64,000 nt of DNA from Bacillus sp. FJAT-42376 (GTDB taxonomy: Bacteria > Bacillota > Bacilli > Bacillales > Bacillaceae). The first letter of the stretch is position 1. Each line of letters starts with the position of its first letter. The stretch lies in assembly GCF_003816055.1 (NCBI RefSeq), contig NZ_CP033906.1:868001-932000 (forward strand). The letters run 5' to 3'. The position numbers and the translations under genes are program-made. Of this stretch, positions 24,337 to 32,006 are shown piece by piece. The notes beneath the pieces were generated by a model. That model was not told the origin of the DNA and searched no databases. It saw nothing but the letters and a program-made list of their open reading frames with translations.

Positions 24337-25188
24337 TTATACGAGCAGATGAATCCAATTTCCGGAAGGGTCTGCTGTAATCAGAGCACCGTCTTTGAAG
24401 ATTGTTTCTGTGCCCAGTTTTTCCAATCTTTCAGCTGCCTTCCGCCGTTCTTCCCCGCTGGGATAAACGATGGAGTAAGAGGCCATTCTGACGCTGTTTT
24501 CAGAGGGAGCGGGAGCACTGGTGCCATTCCAGGTATTCAGACCAATATGGTGATGGTATCCCCCTGTCGAAAGGAAAAGGGCCTGATTGCCGTATTTCGT
24601 GACGACTTCAAAACCGAGGCCTTCCGTGTAAAAGGTTTCTGCCTGGGCTAGGTCTGAGACATGCAGATGAATGTGGCCCATGACGGTGCCGGCTGGGATA
24701 CCCCTCCAATCGTCAGCTGAGCTTTCGGCAAGCAGGTTTTCAGCCTGAAGCGGATCGGTCGCCATCTCCACCTGTCCGTTTGTCCAGTTCCACTTTTCAT
24801 CCGAACGATCCGCATACACTTCAATTCCGTTTCCGTCCGGATCTGCAAAATATATCGCTTCGCTGACAAGATGGTCAGAAGCGCCCTGAATCGGATATCC
24901 GGACCCTAGAAGGTGGTGCAGGAACGCAGATAATTCCTTTCTGGATGGAAGGAGAATGGCGAAATGATAAAGACCGGTCCGGCGGGGTTCTTTTGGCAAA
25001 ATGTATTTCTGAAGTTTCACGGTTAGGATCGGATGAGAGCCATCTGCCGTGAATGTGGCAGATTCATCCGTTTTTTGCAGAATAGCCAGGCCGATAATCG
25101 ATGTATAAAATTCCACTGCCCGCTGCAGGCTGCCAGTCAAAAGGGTAACGCTGCTTACATAGGTGTTTGGATGCTGCTGAAACTTCAA
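24337..25188 (-). CDS. catE: CatE-like extradiol ring-cleavage dioxygenase
   Basis: A 283-residue protein with two glyoxalase/VOC modules (about 8-125 and 165-283). Metal-ligand candidates are His in MGHIHLHVSD, His in YHHHIGLN and a late Glu or Asp. Length and layout match B. subtilis CatE (YfiE), catechol-2,3-dioxygenase of the CatD/CatE pair, which removes catechols and quinones. The start is TTG 25188 with AGGAGG 7 bp upstream. It is divergent from a CatR/YodB-like repressor whose operator sits in this promoter. No DoxX (CatD) gene is adjacent; the window's DoxX is at 6748. Confidence 0.85.
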   Translation of the reverse strand: MKFQQHPNTYVSSVTLLTGSLQRAVEFYTSIIGLAILQKTDESATFTADGSHPILTVKLQKYILPKEPRRTGLYHFAILLPSRKELSAFLHHLLGSGYPIQGASDHLVSEAIYFADPDGNGIEVYADRSDEKWNWTNGQVEMATDPLQAENLLAESSADDWRGIPAGTVMGHIHLHVSDLAQAETFYTEGLGFEVVTKYGNQALFLSTGGYHHHIGLNTWNGTSAPAPSENSVRMASYSIVYPSGEERRKAAERLEKLGTETIFKDGALITADPSGNWIHLLV

Positions 25189-25226
25189 GGGGATGCCTCC
25201 TTTTTTTGTTACAAATAATTAATAAG

Positions 25227-25271
25227 TTACTTTATGTAAGTAAATATATAATGAATAGTTTGTAGTGTCAA
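25227..25271 (-). promoter_or_regulatory. catE promoter with CatR/YodB-type operator
   Basis: On the minus strand TTGACA (25271-25266) and TATATT (25248-25243) are 17 bp apart. Immediately downstream, TTACTT-TATGT-AAGTAA (25227-25243) is a perfect inverted repeat. It contains TACT-N7-AGTA (25228-25242), the arrangement described for YodB/CatR operators in B. subtilis, so binding should block transcription. Confidence 0.8.
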
Positions 25272-25345
25272 GGAAGTCGATTGTAAATTGTAACTTTTTT
25301 ATTTTAAGTAATCATGAGGTATAATAAAAACAGGAGTGAGGATAA

Positions 25346-25678
25346 ATGGAACAATCAAACATATGCCCGCGGTTTGAGCAAGCCATCAACATGCTCGGAA
25401 AACGATGGACGGGTCTGATCATCCATCAGCTGCTGGATGGTCCGAAACGATTCAGCGTCCTTGAATCTGCGACCGCCATCAGCGGAAGAGTCCTTTCAGA
25501 CAGACTGAAAGACCTTGAACAAAATGGCGTCGTAACACGTAACATCATCCCTGAATCCCCTGTGCGCATCGAATACTCGCTTACAGCGAAAGGCTTGGCG
25601 CTCGAACCTATACTCAAAGAAATCGAAAACTGGTCCCAAGATTGGATCGAACAGGATCAGAACCAAACCGGCCAATGA
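25346..25678 (+). CDS. HxlR/DUF24-family thiol-based repressor (CatR/YodB-like)
   Basis: A 110-residue winged-helix protein with the family pattern CPRFEQAINMLGKRWTGLII, LDGPKRFSVLE and RVLSDRLKDLEQNGVVTR. The single N-terminal Cys (residue 7) is at the position of the redox-active Cys of YodB (Cys6) and CatR (Cys7), which is alkylated or disulfide-linked by quinones and diamide. Its C terminus has no further Cys, so derepression probably relies on Cys7 alone or between subunits. A TATAAT box lies at 25320. It is divergent from catE. Which of the two paralogues it matches cannot be settled here. Confidence 0.85.
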   Translation: MEQSNICPRFEQAINMLGKRWTGLIIHQLLDGPKRFSVLESATAISGRVLSDRLKDLEQNGVVTRNIIPESPVRIEYSLTAKGLALEPILKEIENWSQDWIEQDQNQTGQ

Positions 25679-25704
25679 CCCCAATAGGGGGATTGGCTTT
25701 TTTT
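25671..25704 (+). terminator. Terminator of the CatR/YodB-like gene
   Basis: GCCAATGACCCC pairs with GGGGGATTGGC around AATA; a T run follows. The left arm includes the stop codon. Confidence 0.85.
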
Positions 25705-25837
25705 ATGGAGTAAGGAAGTGGACTTCGGGTGGCATTTATCGGAATGCAGCACGGATGATTCGGATAGCGATGAGGATGCGTCGAGTGGAAAAGCTTACTA
25801 AAAGATGGTTGCGTACCCTAATTTGTCATCAACCCAG

Positions 25838-25905
25838 GGTCATGTCCATTATTTTGTGTAAAAACTCAATACTAATTTCAACCGTATAAATTAGATAGGG
25901 CATTT
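25838..25905 (-). mobile_element. Inverted right-end fragment of the IS256-family element
   Basis: This stretch is an imperfect reverse complement of the IS right end at 27765-27830: GGTCATGTCCATTATTTTGT against GGTCAAGTCCATTATCTTGT, and the inner TTAGATAGGGCATTT against ATAGATAGGGCATTT. No transposase is attached. It is the relic of a second insertion in opposite orientation, or a small derivative. Confidence 0.75.
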
Positions 25906-25907
25906 AT

Positions 25908-26135
25908 CTACACAAGATCCGGATTAATTGCACAAGATTTGGGTTTATTTTAAAAAATTTCCGATTTATTGCACAAGATTTGAATTTATTTGAACAAAAT
26001 TCTGATTTATTGCACAAGATTTGAATTTATTTGAACAAAATTCTGATTTATTGCACAAGATTTGGATTTATTTAAACAAGATTCCGATTTATTGCACAAC
26101 ATCTGGAATATTTGCATAAAATTCCAATTATTTGC
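25908..26135. repeat. AT-rich tandem array, 41 bp period made of two ~20.5 bp halves
   Basis: GCACAAG(A/G)TT recurs at 25930, 25971, 26012, 26053 and 26094, exactly 41 bp apart. Within each unit the halves GATTTATTGCACAAGATTTG and ATTTATTTGAACAAAATTCT are related to one another. About five full units are present, decaying toward 26135. It is noncoding. Confidence 0.9.
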
Positions 26136-26168
26136 GCGAAATCTGAATTTATCGCAAAAAAAAACCTA

Positions 26169-26466
26169 TCCAGGTCGGGTTCAACGGAATACGGGCCAAG
26201 TTCACCGAAATACGGGCCAGGTTCACCGAGATATGGGCCAGGTTCAGCGAGATACGGGCCAGGTTCACCGGAATACGGGCCAGGTTCAGCGAAAAACGGG
26301 CCAGGTTCAGCAAAATACGGGCCAGGTTCAGCGAAATACGAGCCAGGTTCAGCGAAAAACGGGCCAAGTTCAGCAAAATGCGGGCCAGGTTCAGCGAAAT
26401 ACGGGCCAGGTTCAGCAAAATGCGGGCCAACTTCAGCGGAAAACGGGCCAAGTTCACCTGAATACG
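26169..26466. repeat. GC-rich tandem array, 21 bp period
   Basis: About 14 units of the type GGTTCAGCGAAATACGGGCC plus A, with unit-to-unit changes (GCG/GCA/ACC, AAATA/AAAAA/AAATG). Because 21 is divisible by three, frames stay open on both strands and give seven-residue repeats (GQVQRNT on the plus strand). No ribosome binding site or known repeat protein is seen, so I read it as a noncoding satellite. It continues for one partial unit beyond the IS at 27831. Confidence 0.9.
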
Positions 26467-27830
26467 ATAGAGTCCATATAATTGTGTAAATAGAAAAAGG
26501 GTCATATCACCCTCATGTTACAATGTTTTCGACCAAGAAAAAATGTAATGGAGGATGAATATGACCCAAATTAATCTTACCCTAAATGTGGAGGACTTAA
26601 AAGACCACCTCTTGAATTCTAATCTGGAAGCTGTCGTGAAATCATCACTTGTTTTGATTCTGAATCAAGTGATGGAAAGCGAACGGGATGAGCACCTGAA
26701 CGCGGATGCTTATGAAAGAACGAGTGGCAGGACTGACTACCGGAACGGCTATTATGAACGAGACTTTCTTGTTTCTATCGGAAAGATTAACCTGAAGGTT
26801 CCCCGTACCCGAAACGGTGAGTTTTCCACCTCTGTGTTCGAGAAATATAAGCGGGCTGACCAAGCCCTCGTCCTGTCTATGATGGAAATGGTCGTCAACG
26901 GCGTTTCAACTCGCAAAGTGACGAAGATTATGGAACAGCTTTGCGGGGAAAGTGTGTCCAAGTCCCTTGTCTCCTCCATCACCAAAAAACTTGATCCCAT
27001 TGTGAACGAGTGGGCTAGCCGCCCTCTGAATGTCATGTACTACAAGTATGTGTTTGTGGATGCTTTGTATATTAAGGTCCGCGAACATCAGCGTGTGGTT
27101 TCAAAAGCAGTTTATGTGGCCGTTGGGGTCAACTCTCAGCTTAAACGGGAAGTCATTGGGCTGGCTGTCAATCATTCCGAATCCAAAGAAGGCTGGACCC
27201 AATTCTTTAGCCACCTTAAATCTAGGGGATTTCAGTCTCCCAAACTGATGATTTCGGACGCCCATAAGGGCTTGAAGGCAGCCATTCAGGAATCCTTTGT
27301 CGGAACAAGCTGGCAGAGATGCACGTTTCACTTTAAAAAGAACCTGTTTGACCGCATGCCGAAGAAACAGGCAGAAGAATTAAAACACGCCCTCCTCCGT
27401 ATTTTTGATGCCGCGAAACCAGAAGACGCAAGAGCTTTAAAAGAGGAGTTTATGCACACCTATGATGGAGAGCGCGGATATGAAACGGTGCTGACACTGT
27501 TGGACGATGGTTTTGAGGATGCCATCCAATTTATGAATGAACCTCTGGGCTTCCAAAAAAAGCTGCGGACCACCAATAACCTGGAACGCCTGAATGCTGA
27601 AATCAGAAGAAGAGAGCGCGTCATTCGAATCTTCCCCAACACCCAGTCTGCTTTTCGTCTGATCGGAGCTGTCTTGATGGACTATGAAAAATCCCTCGAC
27701 CCTGGAGATCGAAAGTACATGTACGACGTGAAAGAGAACTAAGTTCTCTTCCTCTATAAAAAAATGCCCTATCTATTTTATAAGGTTGAAAACATGGTAT
27801 GAATATTTACACAAGATAATGGACTTGACC
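26466..27830 (+). mobile_element. IS256-family insertion sequence, apparently complete
   Basis: About 1,365 bp with one transposase gene. The left end (26466-26492) and the reversed right end share AGTCCAT and TTGTGTAAATA blocks, forming imperfect terminal inverted repeats of about 27 bp. It is flanked by the 8-9 bp duplication CTGAATAC(G). Size, ends and duplication all fit IS256. Confidence 0.85.
26561..27742 (+). CDS. IS256-family transposase
   Basis: A 393-residue transposase of the mutator-like IS256 group. The DDE triad candidates are Asp in FVDALYIKV, Asp in MISDAHKGLK and Glu in ERLNAEIRRRERVIRIFPN, the family's hallmark C-terminal block. RTDYRNGYYERD near residue 55 and RCTFHFKKNLF in the insertion domain are also typical. 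ATG 26561 has GGAGG 6 bp upstream. The frame is intact, so the element may be active. Confidence 0.93.
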   Translation: MTQINLTLNVEDLKDHLLNSNLEAVVKSSLVLILNQVMESERDEHLNADAYERTSGRTDYRNGYYERDFLVSIGKINLKVPRTRNGEFSTSVFEKYKRADQALVLSMMEMVVNGVSTRKVTKIMEQLCGESVSKSLVSSITKKLDPIVNEWASRPLNVMYYKYVFVDALYIKVREHQRVVSKAVYVAVGVNSQLKREVIGLAVNHSESKEGWTQFFSHLKSRGFQSPKLMISDAHKGLKAAIQESFVGTSWQRCTFHFKKNLFDRMPKKQAEELKHALLRIFDAAKPEDARALKEEFMHTYDGERGYETVLTLLDDGFEDAIQFMNEPLGFQKKLRTTNNLERLNAEIRRRERVIRIFPNTQSAFRLIGAVLMDYEKSLDPGDRKYMYDVKEN

Positions 27831-28096
27831 CTGAATACGGGCCAAGCGACTCGTTTCGGCAAAATACGCAGCCGCGCGCCCGCGAGGCAAAATAAAAAAG
27901 CGATTCCTTCGTCACCAGTACCGTGAAGGGATCGCTTTTTATGTTTTTCGTATTCTTTTTTCCGTTTTTCCTGTTTCGTCATGGTTTTGCGTTCGTGCAT
28001 GCTGTAATCAGGGGCTGCGCCTCTCCATGCTGCCGGGTCGGACCCGCCGCTGCGTATGTTGTGCTCTCTCTGTTTCCTGGCTTTGCTTTTCGCCAT
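27773..28096 (-). CDS. Small basic protein of unknown function with IS-derived C terminus
   Basis: A 107-codon frame. The first 56 residues (start MAKSKARKQREHN, then KQEKRKKEYEKHKKR) are basic and helical and recall short conserved Bacillus proteins such as YqkK; I do not know a function. GAGGTGAT precedes the ATG, and TATACT at about 28122 is a possible -10 box. The frame then reads through a terminator-like hairpin (27894-27942), array sequence and the IS right end, so about the last 19 residues come from the IS. Without the IS the frame would stop one codon into the last array unit. Natural relatives probably end earlier. Confidence 0.55.
   Translation of the reverse strand: MAKSKARKQREHNIRSGGSDPAAWRGAAPDYSMHERKTMTKQEKRKKEYEKHKKRSLHGTGDEGIAFLFCLAGARLRILPKRVAWPVFRVKSIILCKYSYHVFNLIK
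27894..27942 (-). terminator. Terminator-like hairpin inside the 3' part of the small basic gene
   Basis: AAAAAGCGATTCCTTC and GAAGGGATCGCTTTTT form a strong stem, with T runs on the minus strand. Its position suggests the ancestral coding region ended near here. Confidence 0.7.
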
Positions 28097-28142
28097 GTTT
28101 TATCACCTCGTAAATAGTATACCATTTTTATCCGGATGAGAC

Positions 28143-28173
28143 TTGATTCTGACGTTACGTCAGGTTATATAAT
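28143..28173 (+). promoter_or_regulatory. MerR-type promoter with 19 bp spacer and central palindrome
   Basis: TTGATT (28143-28148) and TATAAT (28168-28173) are 19 bp apart, and the spacer starts with the perfect palindrome CTGACGTTACGTCAG (28149-28163). The over-long spacer with a dyad between the boxes is the hallmark of promoters activated by MerR-family proteins. It serves the merR/ABC operon itself. Confidence 0.85.
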
Positions 28174-28195
28174 GAGTTTATGGGAGGGTGTGCCA

Positions 28196-28978
28196 ATGAG
28201 TGAAGCCTTATATACGATTGGACAATTTGCAAAAAAGACCGGCGTAACCGTCCGGACACTCCGCTATTATGATCAGCAGGAAATGCTCAAGCCAAGCTTC
28301 GTCAGCGAATCGGGGCGGAGGTATTACAAGGATGATGATTTAATTGTGCTTCAGCAAATTCTTTCGCTTAAGTTCCTGGATTTCAGTCTCGGGCAGATCC
28401 GGGAACTGCTGGCAGCGGCTGATGGGGATTTAACGTCCTCGCTTACTATGCAAAAGGAGCTAATGCTGCAAAAGCAGAATCATATAAACCGGGTTATTCT
28501 CTCTTTGGATCATGCGATTGGCGTTCTCGAGACAGAAAAGCGGCCGAACCTGCAGATTCTCTCGTTTGTAATCGACAGCATTCAAAATGAAGAGGAGCAT
28601 TTGGACTGGATTAAAGAAAATTTACCTGAAAAATATGCGAAGCGGGTAGGGGATATTACGGGGGAAGAATGGCTGGATCTCCATAAGAAGACCGCTTTGC
28701 TTTTCCAGGAGATGAAGGATGCGCTGAAGACCCGGAATCCTGAATCATCAGAGGTTCAGCGTCTTGCTGGTGAATGCCTGAATATGCTTGCCGGAATACT
28801 GGGGGAACAGGACATGCTGACTGACATGAATTCTTTGGACCTTGACTGGGAGCGTTTAGCGGAGGGGGCAGAACAGTCCATGTTTTCCGTTTCTCCCTTT
28901 ACAAGGCAGGAAGAGAAGTTGATTGAACAGGCTTTTGAACATTATTACAGAGTGAAGGGGGAGGACAATCATGTCTGA
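28196..28978 (+). CDS. MerR-family transcriptional activator with ligand-binding tail
   Basis: A 260-residue protein. Residues 3-70 are a MerR helix-turn-helix (YTIGQFAKKTGVTVRTLRYY, wing with SGRRYYKDDD), followed by a dimerisation coiled coil and about 130 C-terminal residues of the TipA/multidrug-sensor length class, mostly helical and acidic. ATG 28196 is preferred because GGGAGGG lies before it; upstream in-frame codons overlap the promoter. Its 3' end overlaps the start of the ABC exporter gene by 8 bp, implying that it controls this exporter in response to a drug or other hydrophobic ligand. Confidence 0.85.
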   Translation: MSEALYTIGQFAKKTGVTVRTLRYYDQQEMLKPSFVSESGRRYYKDDDLIVLQQILSLKFLDFSLGQIRELLAAADGDLTSSLTMQKELMLQKQNHINRVILSLDHAIGVLETEKRPNLQILSFVIDSIQNEEEHLDWIKENLPEKYAKRVGDITGEEWLDLHKKTALLFQEMKDALKTRNPESSEVQRLAGECLNMLAGILGEQDMLTDMNSLDLDWERLAEGAEQSMFSVSPFTRQEEKLIEQAFEHYYRVKGEDNHV

Positions 28979-30725
28979 ACAAGGGAAGCAAGCAGATAAA
29001 CAGCAGCTGTCCGCATTTATTGGCCTGCTGAAAAAACATAAACCCGCCACGTGGATGATTGCTGCCGTATTAATTTTAAGCCTGCTGGAAACAGGGGCCG
29101 GTTTGATTGTGCCAATCTTTACAAAGCAGCTGGTCGATCAGGCAGGGGCTGCTGCATTAAGCTCGGGGATGGTTTTCCTTCTGATTGGTGCATTTGTGCT
29201 GCAATCCATTGGAGCAGGATTTTCCTATTATATGCTCATGTATATTGGTGAGGTGATTGTAAAAGGAATCCGGGAGCAGCTCTGGGGACAAATTCTAAGG
29301 CTGCCTGTTCCTTATTTTGACCAGCATCAGTCCGGGGAAACGATGAGCCGGGTTACGCAGGATACAAATACGATTAAAACGCTGATTACCAGCCATCTTG
29401 TTACATTTGTATCCGGAATCATTGCCATTGCCGGTTCGGTTATCATCCTCTTTATGCTCGACTGGAAAATGACCGCCATCATGCTTGCCGTTATTCCATT
29501 ATCCATGCTTATCCTGTGGCCAATAGGCAGGAAAATGTATAAGATTTCGAAGGAAACGCAAGATGGAATGGCCTCTTTCAGCGGTGATCTTGGACGGGTT
29601 CTTGGCGAGGTCCGACTCGTGAAGGCTTATAGCGGAGAAGAGATCGAAGAAGAAAAGGGCAGAAACGGAATTGGGCATTTGTTCAGACTGGGCCTTCGTG
29701 AAGCGAAAATCCAGGCAGTGGTCAGTCCGTTCATGACAACGATTATGATGGTCATTCTTGTCATCCTGATCGGCTATGGAGGAGTGAGGGTAGCGACAGG
29801 AAGCTTAAGTGCGGGTACATTGGTTGCCATCATCATCTACGTTTTTCAGATCATCGTTCCATTCACCCAGCTTGCTTCGTTTTTTACGGCCTTTCAAAAA
29901 GCGATGGGGGCGACAGACCGGATTCATGAATTGTTCAGTCTGAACACAGAAGATAAGGGATCTTCAGAAGCGGTTGTGGTGAATAAAGTCATGCAGTTTG
30001 AGAACGTTCACTTCAGTTATTCGGAGGATAAACCGATCTTGACCGATCTTTCGTTTACCATTGCACCAAGTAAGACGATTGCCCTTGTCGGACCGAGCGG
30101 CGGCGGGAAAACAACGATATTTTCACTGATTGAACGCTTTTACAAACCGGTGTCAGGTTCGGTGAAAATCGGGGGGCAGGATATCAGCACGCTAGACCTG
30201 CGCAGCTGGAGGAAGCAGATCGGCTATGTGTCTCAGGATAGCCCGATTATGTCGGGATCGATCAGGGATAATATCTGCTACGGCATAGAGCGGGAAATGG
30301 CGGATTCGGAAGTGGAAAATGCGGCACGGCTTGCCAATGCCGCAGAGTTTATTGAGAAAATGCCGGATGGGTATGAAACGGAAGTTGGAGAGCGGGGAGT
30401 GAAGCTTTCGGGCGGGCAAAGGCAGCGAATTGCCATCGCAAGAGCGATATTAAAAAATCCGTCGCTGCTCCTGCTTGATGAAGCAACGTCCAATCTGGAC
30501 AGCGCATCAGAGGTTCTCGTTCAGCACGCGCTGAAAAACCTGATGAAGGGCCGGACTACTTTTGTCATTGCCCACAGGTTATCCACAGTCGTGGATGCAG
30601 ATCAGATTTTAGTCCTGGAAAACGGAAAACTGACTGGGCAGGGGACACACGAAGAATTACTGAACGATCATGCATTATACAGGAAACTTGCCGAAAAGCA
30701 GCTTCAGCTGGAAACGGCAAATTGA
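28971..30725 (+). CDS. Homodimeric-type ABC multidrug exporter (BmrA-like)
   Basis: A 584-residue half-transporter: six membrane helices (about 25-310) and a fully canonical ATPase domain with Walker A GPSGGGKTT, signature LSGGQRQR, Walker B LLLLDEATSNLD and switch IAHRLST. All catalytic residues are in one chain, so it can work as a homodimer, unlike the yfiB/yfiC-type pair at 9442-12943. Length and sequence resemble B. subtilis BmrA (YvcC). Translational coupling to the MerR gene predicts ligand-induced efflux. Confidence 0.88.
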   Translation: MSEQGKQADKQQLSAFIGLLKKHKPATWMIAAVLILSLLETGAGLIVPIFTKQLVDQAGAAALSSGMVFLLIGAFVLQSIGAGFSYYMLMYIGEVIVKGIREQLWGQILRLPVPYFDQHQSGETMSRVTQDTNTIKTLITSHLVTFVSGIIAIAGSVIILFMLDWKMTAIMLAVIPLSMLILWPIGRKMYKISKETQDGMASFSGDLGRVLGEVRLVKAYSGEEIEEEKGRNGIGHLFRLGLREAKIQAVVSPFMTTIMMVILVILIGYGGVRVATGSLSAGTLVAIIIYVFQIIVPFTQLASFFTAFQKAMGATDRIHELFSLNTEDKGSSEAVVVNKVMQFENVHFSYSEDKPILTDLSFTIAPSKTIALVGPSGGGKTTIFSLIERFYKPVSGSVKIGGQDISTLDLRSWRKQIGYVSQDSPIMSGSIRDNICYGIEREMADSEVENAARLANAAEFIEKMPDGYETEVGERGVKLSGGQRQRIAIARAILKNPSLLLLDEATSNLDSASEVLVQHALKNLMKGRTTFVIAHRLSTVVDADQILVLENGKLTGQGTHEELLNDHALYRKLAEKQLQLETAN

Positions 30726-30734
30726 CTCCATAAA

Positions 30735-30763
30735 TAAAAAGCCCAAGGGTATCTTGGGCTTTT
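30735..30763. terminator. Bidirectional terminator between the ABC exporter and khtU
   Basis: AAAAAGCCCAAG and CTTGGGCTTTT form the stem around a short loop between converging genes. Confidence 0.88.
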
Positions 30764-30770
30764 CGCTTCT

Positions 30771-32000
30771 TTACGGAAGGGGTGTTTCTTTTACTTTCAC
30801 TTTTTCCTTCGGCTGCTTCCATTTGAAAACCTTGTTCAGCGCGTTGTAGATATGCTTGGATTCCTTTGTGAGCAATGGTCCAAGGATGGCGAGGATGAGC
30901 ACATAGAGGGCTGAAAAGGGCTGGAGCACAGCCATGAGTCCGCCTGAAAGGCCCAGATTCGCCATAATGATGGAAAATTCCCCGCGGGATACAATGGTCA
31001 GTCCGATATTGGCGGACGCTTTGTGTGACAAACCCGCTCTTCTTCCGGCAATCATCCCGGCAACGAAGTTCCCGATAATGGTAATCGCGACAGCTCCAAG
31101 TGCCAGCCATACAGCACCTCCAAGGGTGAATGGATCAATACTCAACCCGAAGCTGAAAAAGAAGATGGCGCCGAAAAAATCACGGAATGGGACAACGAGA
31201 TGTTCGATCCGTTCACCCTGATCCGTTTCAGAAAAAACGAGTCCGAGCAGCAGGGCACCAATGGCTTCCGCCACATGGATGGTTTCTGAAAATCCGGCTA
31301 TGAAGAAGAGAGCCGCAAACACGACGATGATAAAAATTTCATCAGACGAGATGTTGAGTAATTTGTTTAAAAGAGGTGTGGCTTTTCTTGCAATAATGAA
31401 GAAAGCCAGCATATAGCCAAGGGCAATCAGAACGGACAGGATGGTTCCGCCGATTGACGTGGAGTCTCCCAAAATCAAGCCGGAGACAACGGAGAGGTAG
31501 ACTGCCAAAAAGATGTCCTCAAACATGATAATGCCCAGGATCAGTTCGGTTTCTTTATTCCCGGTACGCCGGAGATCTACAAGTACTTTTGCTACAATCG
31601 CACTTGACGAGATCGTAATGATTCCAGCGATGATCAAGACTTCTAATATCGGAAAGCCCATAATAAGAGCATAAAGGAATCCAAGAGCGAAGTTGATGCC
31701 TATATAGATGCTTCCGCCGACAACAATGGATTTTCCTGATTTTATGAGTTTTCCGACAGAGAATTCAAGGCCAAGATAAAAGAGCAGAAACAGAATTCCG
31801 ATCCTGCCGAGAAAATCAATAAACTCGGCGCTCTCTATGAACCTCAGGTTGATAATGCCGATGACAGGAGCATGAGGTCCGACAAGCATCCCGATGACAA
31901 TGAGAAACGGGATAATGGAGAAATTCAGCTTACCTGCCAAAATCGCGGCGAGAGCTACTAATAATAATGCGGTTCCTACTTCAAAAATTAGATGATCCAT
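30771..32000 (-). CDS. khtU: KhtU-type K+/H+ antiporter (CPA2 family)
   Basis: A 409-residue protein with about twelve membrane helices, lacking the large cytoplasmic RCK domain of KefC; regulation is supplied by separate KhtT, encoded just upstream. GLEFSVGKLIKSGKSI, TISSSAIVAKVLVDLR and FEDIFLAVYLS are the CPA2 core helices with the ion-binding Asp of the last segment. B. subtilis KhtU (YhaU) exports K+ under alkaline or methylglyoxal stress. AAGGGGGG precedes the ATG; the gap to khtT is 6 bp, so they are co-translated. Confidence 0.92.
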   Translation of the reverse strand: MDHLIFEVGTALLLVALAAILAGKLNFSIIPFLIVIGMLVGPHAPVIGIINLRFIESAEFIDFLGRIGILFLLFYLGLEFSVGKLIKSGKSIVVGGSIYIGINFALGFLYALIMGFPILEVLIIAGIITISSSAIVAKVLVDLRRTGNKETELILGIIMFEDIFLAVYLSVVSGLILGDSTSIGGTILSVLIALGYMLAFFIIARKATPLLNKLLNISSDEIFIIVVFAALFFIAGFSETIHVAEAIGALLLGLVFSETDQGERIEHLVVPFRDFFGAIFFFSFGLSIDPFTLGGAVWLALGAVAITIIGNFVAGMIAGRRAGLSHKASANIGLTIVSRGEFSIIMANLGLSGGLMAVLQPFSALYVLILAILGPLLTKESKHIYNALNKVFKWKQPKEKVKVKETPLP

Positions 32001-32006
32001 CTATAC

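Larger units (their letters stand above)
26458..27838. repeat. Target site duplication around the IS256-family element
   Basis: CTGAATACG occurs directly before the IS (26458-26466) and directly after it (27831-27839). Removing the IS and one copy restores an intact 21 bp array unit. A duplication of 8-9 bp is the IS256-family size. Confidence 0.8.

Noticed and set aside
25255-25271. Possible third BlaI operator (TGTAGTG) in the catE promoter
   Set aside because: Only one half-site is present; the inverted partner is missing and the promoter already has a matching CatR/YodB operator.
25908-26466. Possible CRISPR array
   Set aside because: The repeats abut directly with no unique spacers, and no cas gene is in the window.
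26062-26505. Long open frames with seven-residue repeats on both strands across the 21 bp array
   Set aside because: They stay open only because 21 is divisible by three; there is no ribosome binding site, and the plus and minus frames are equally open.
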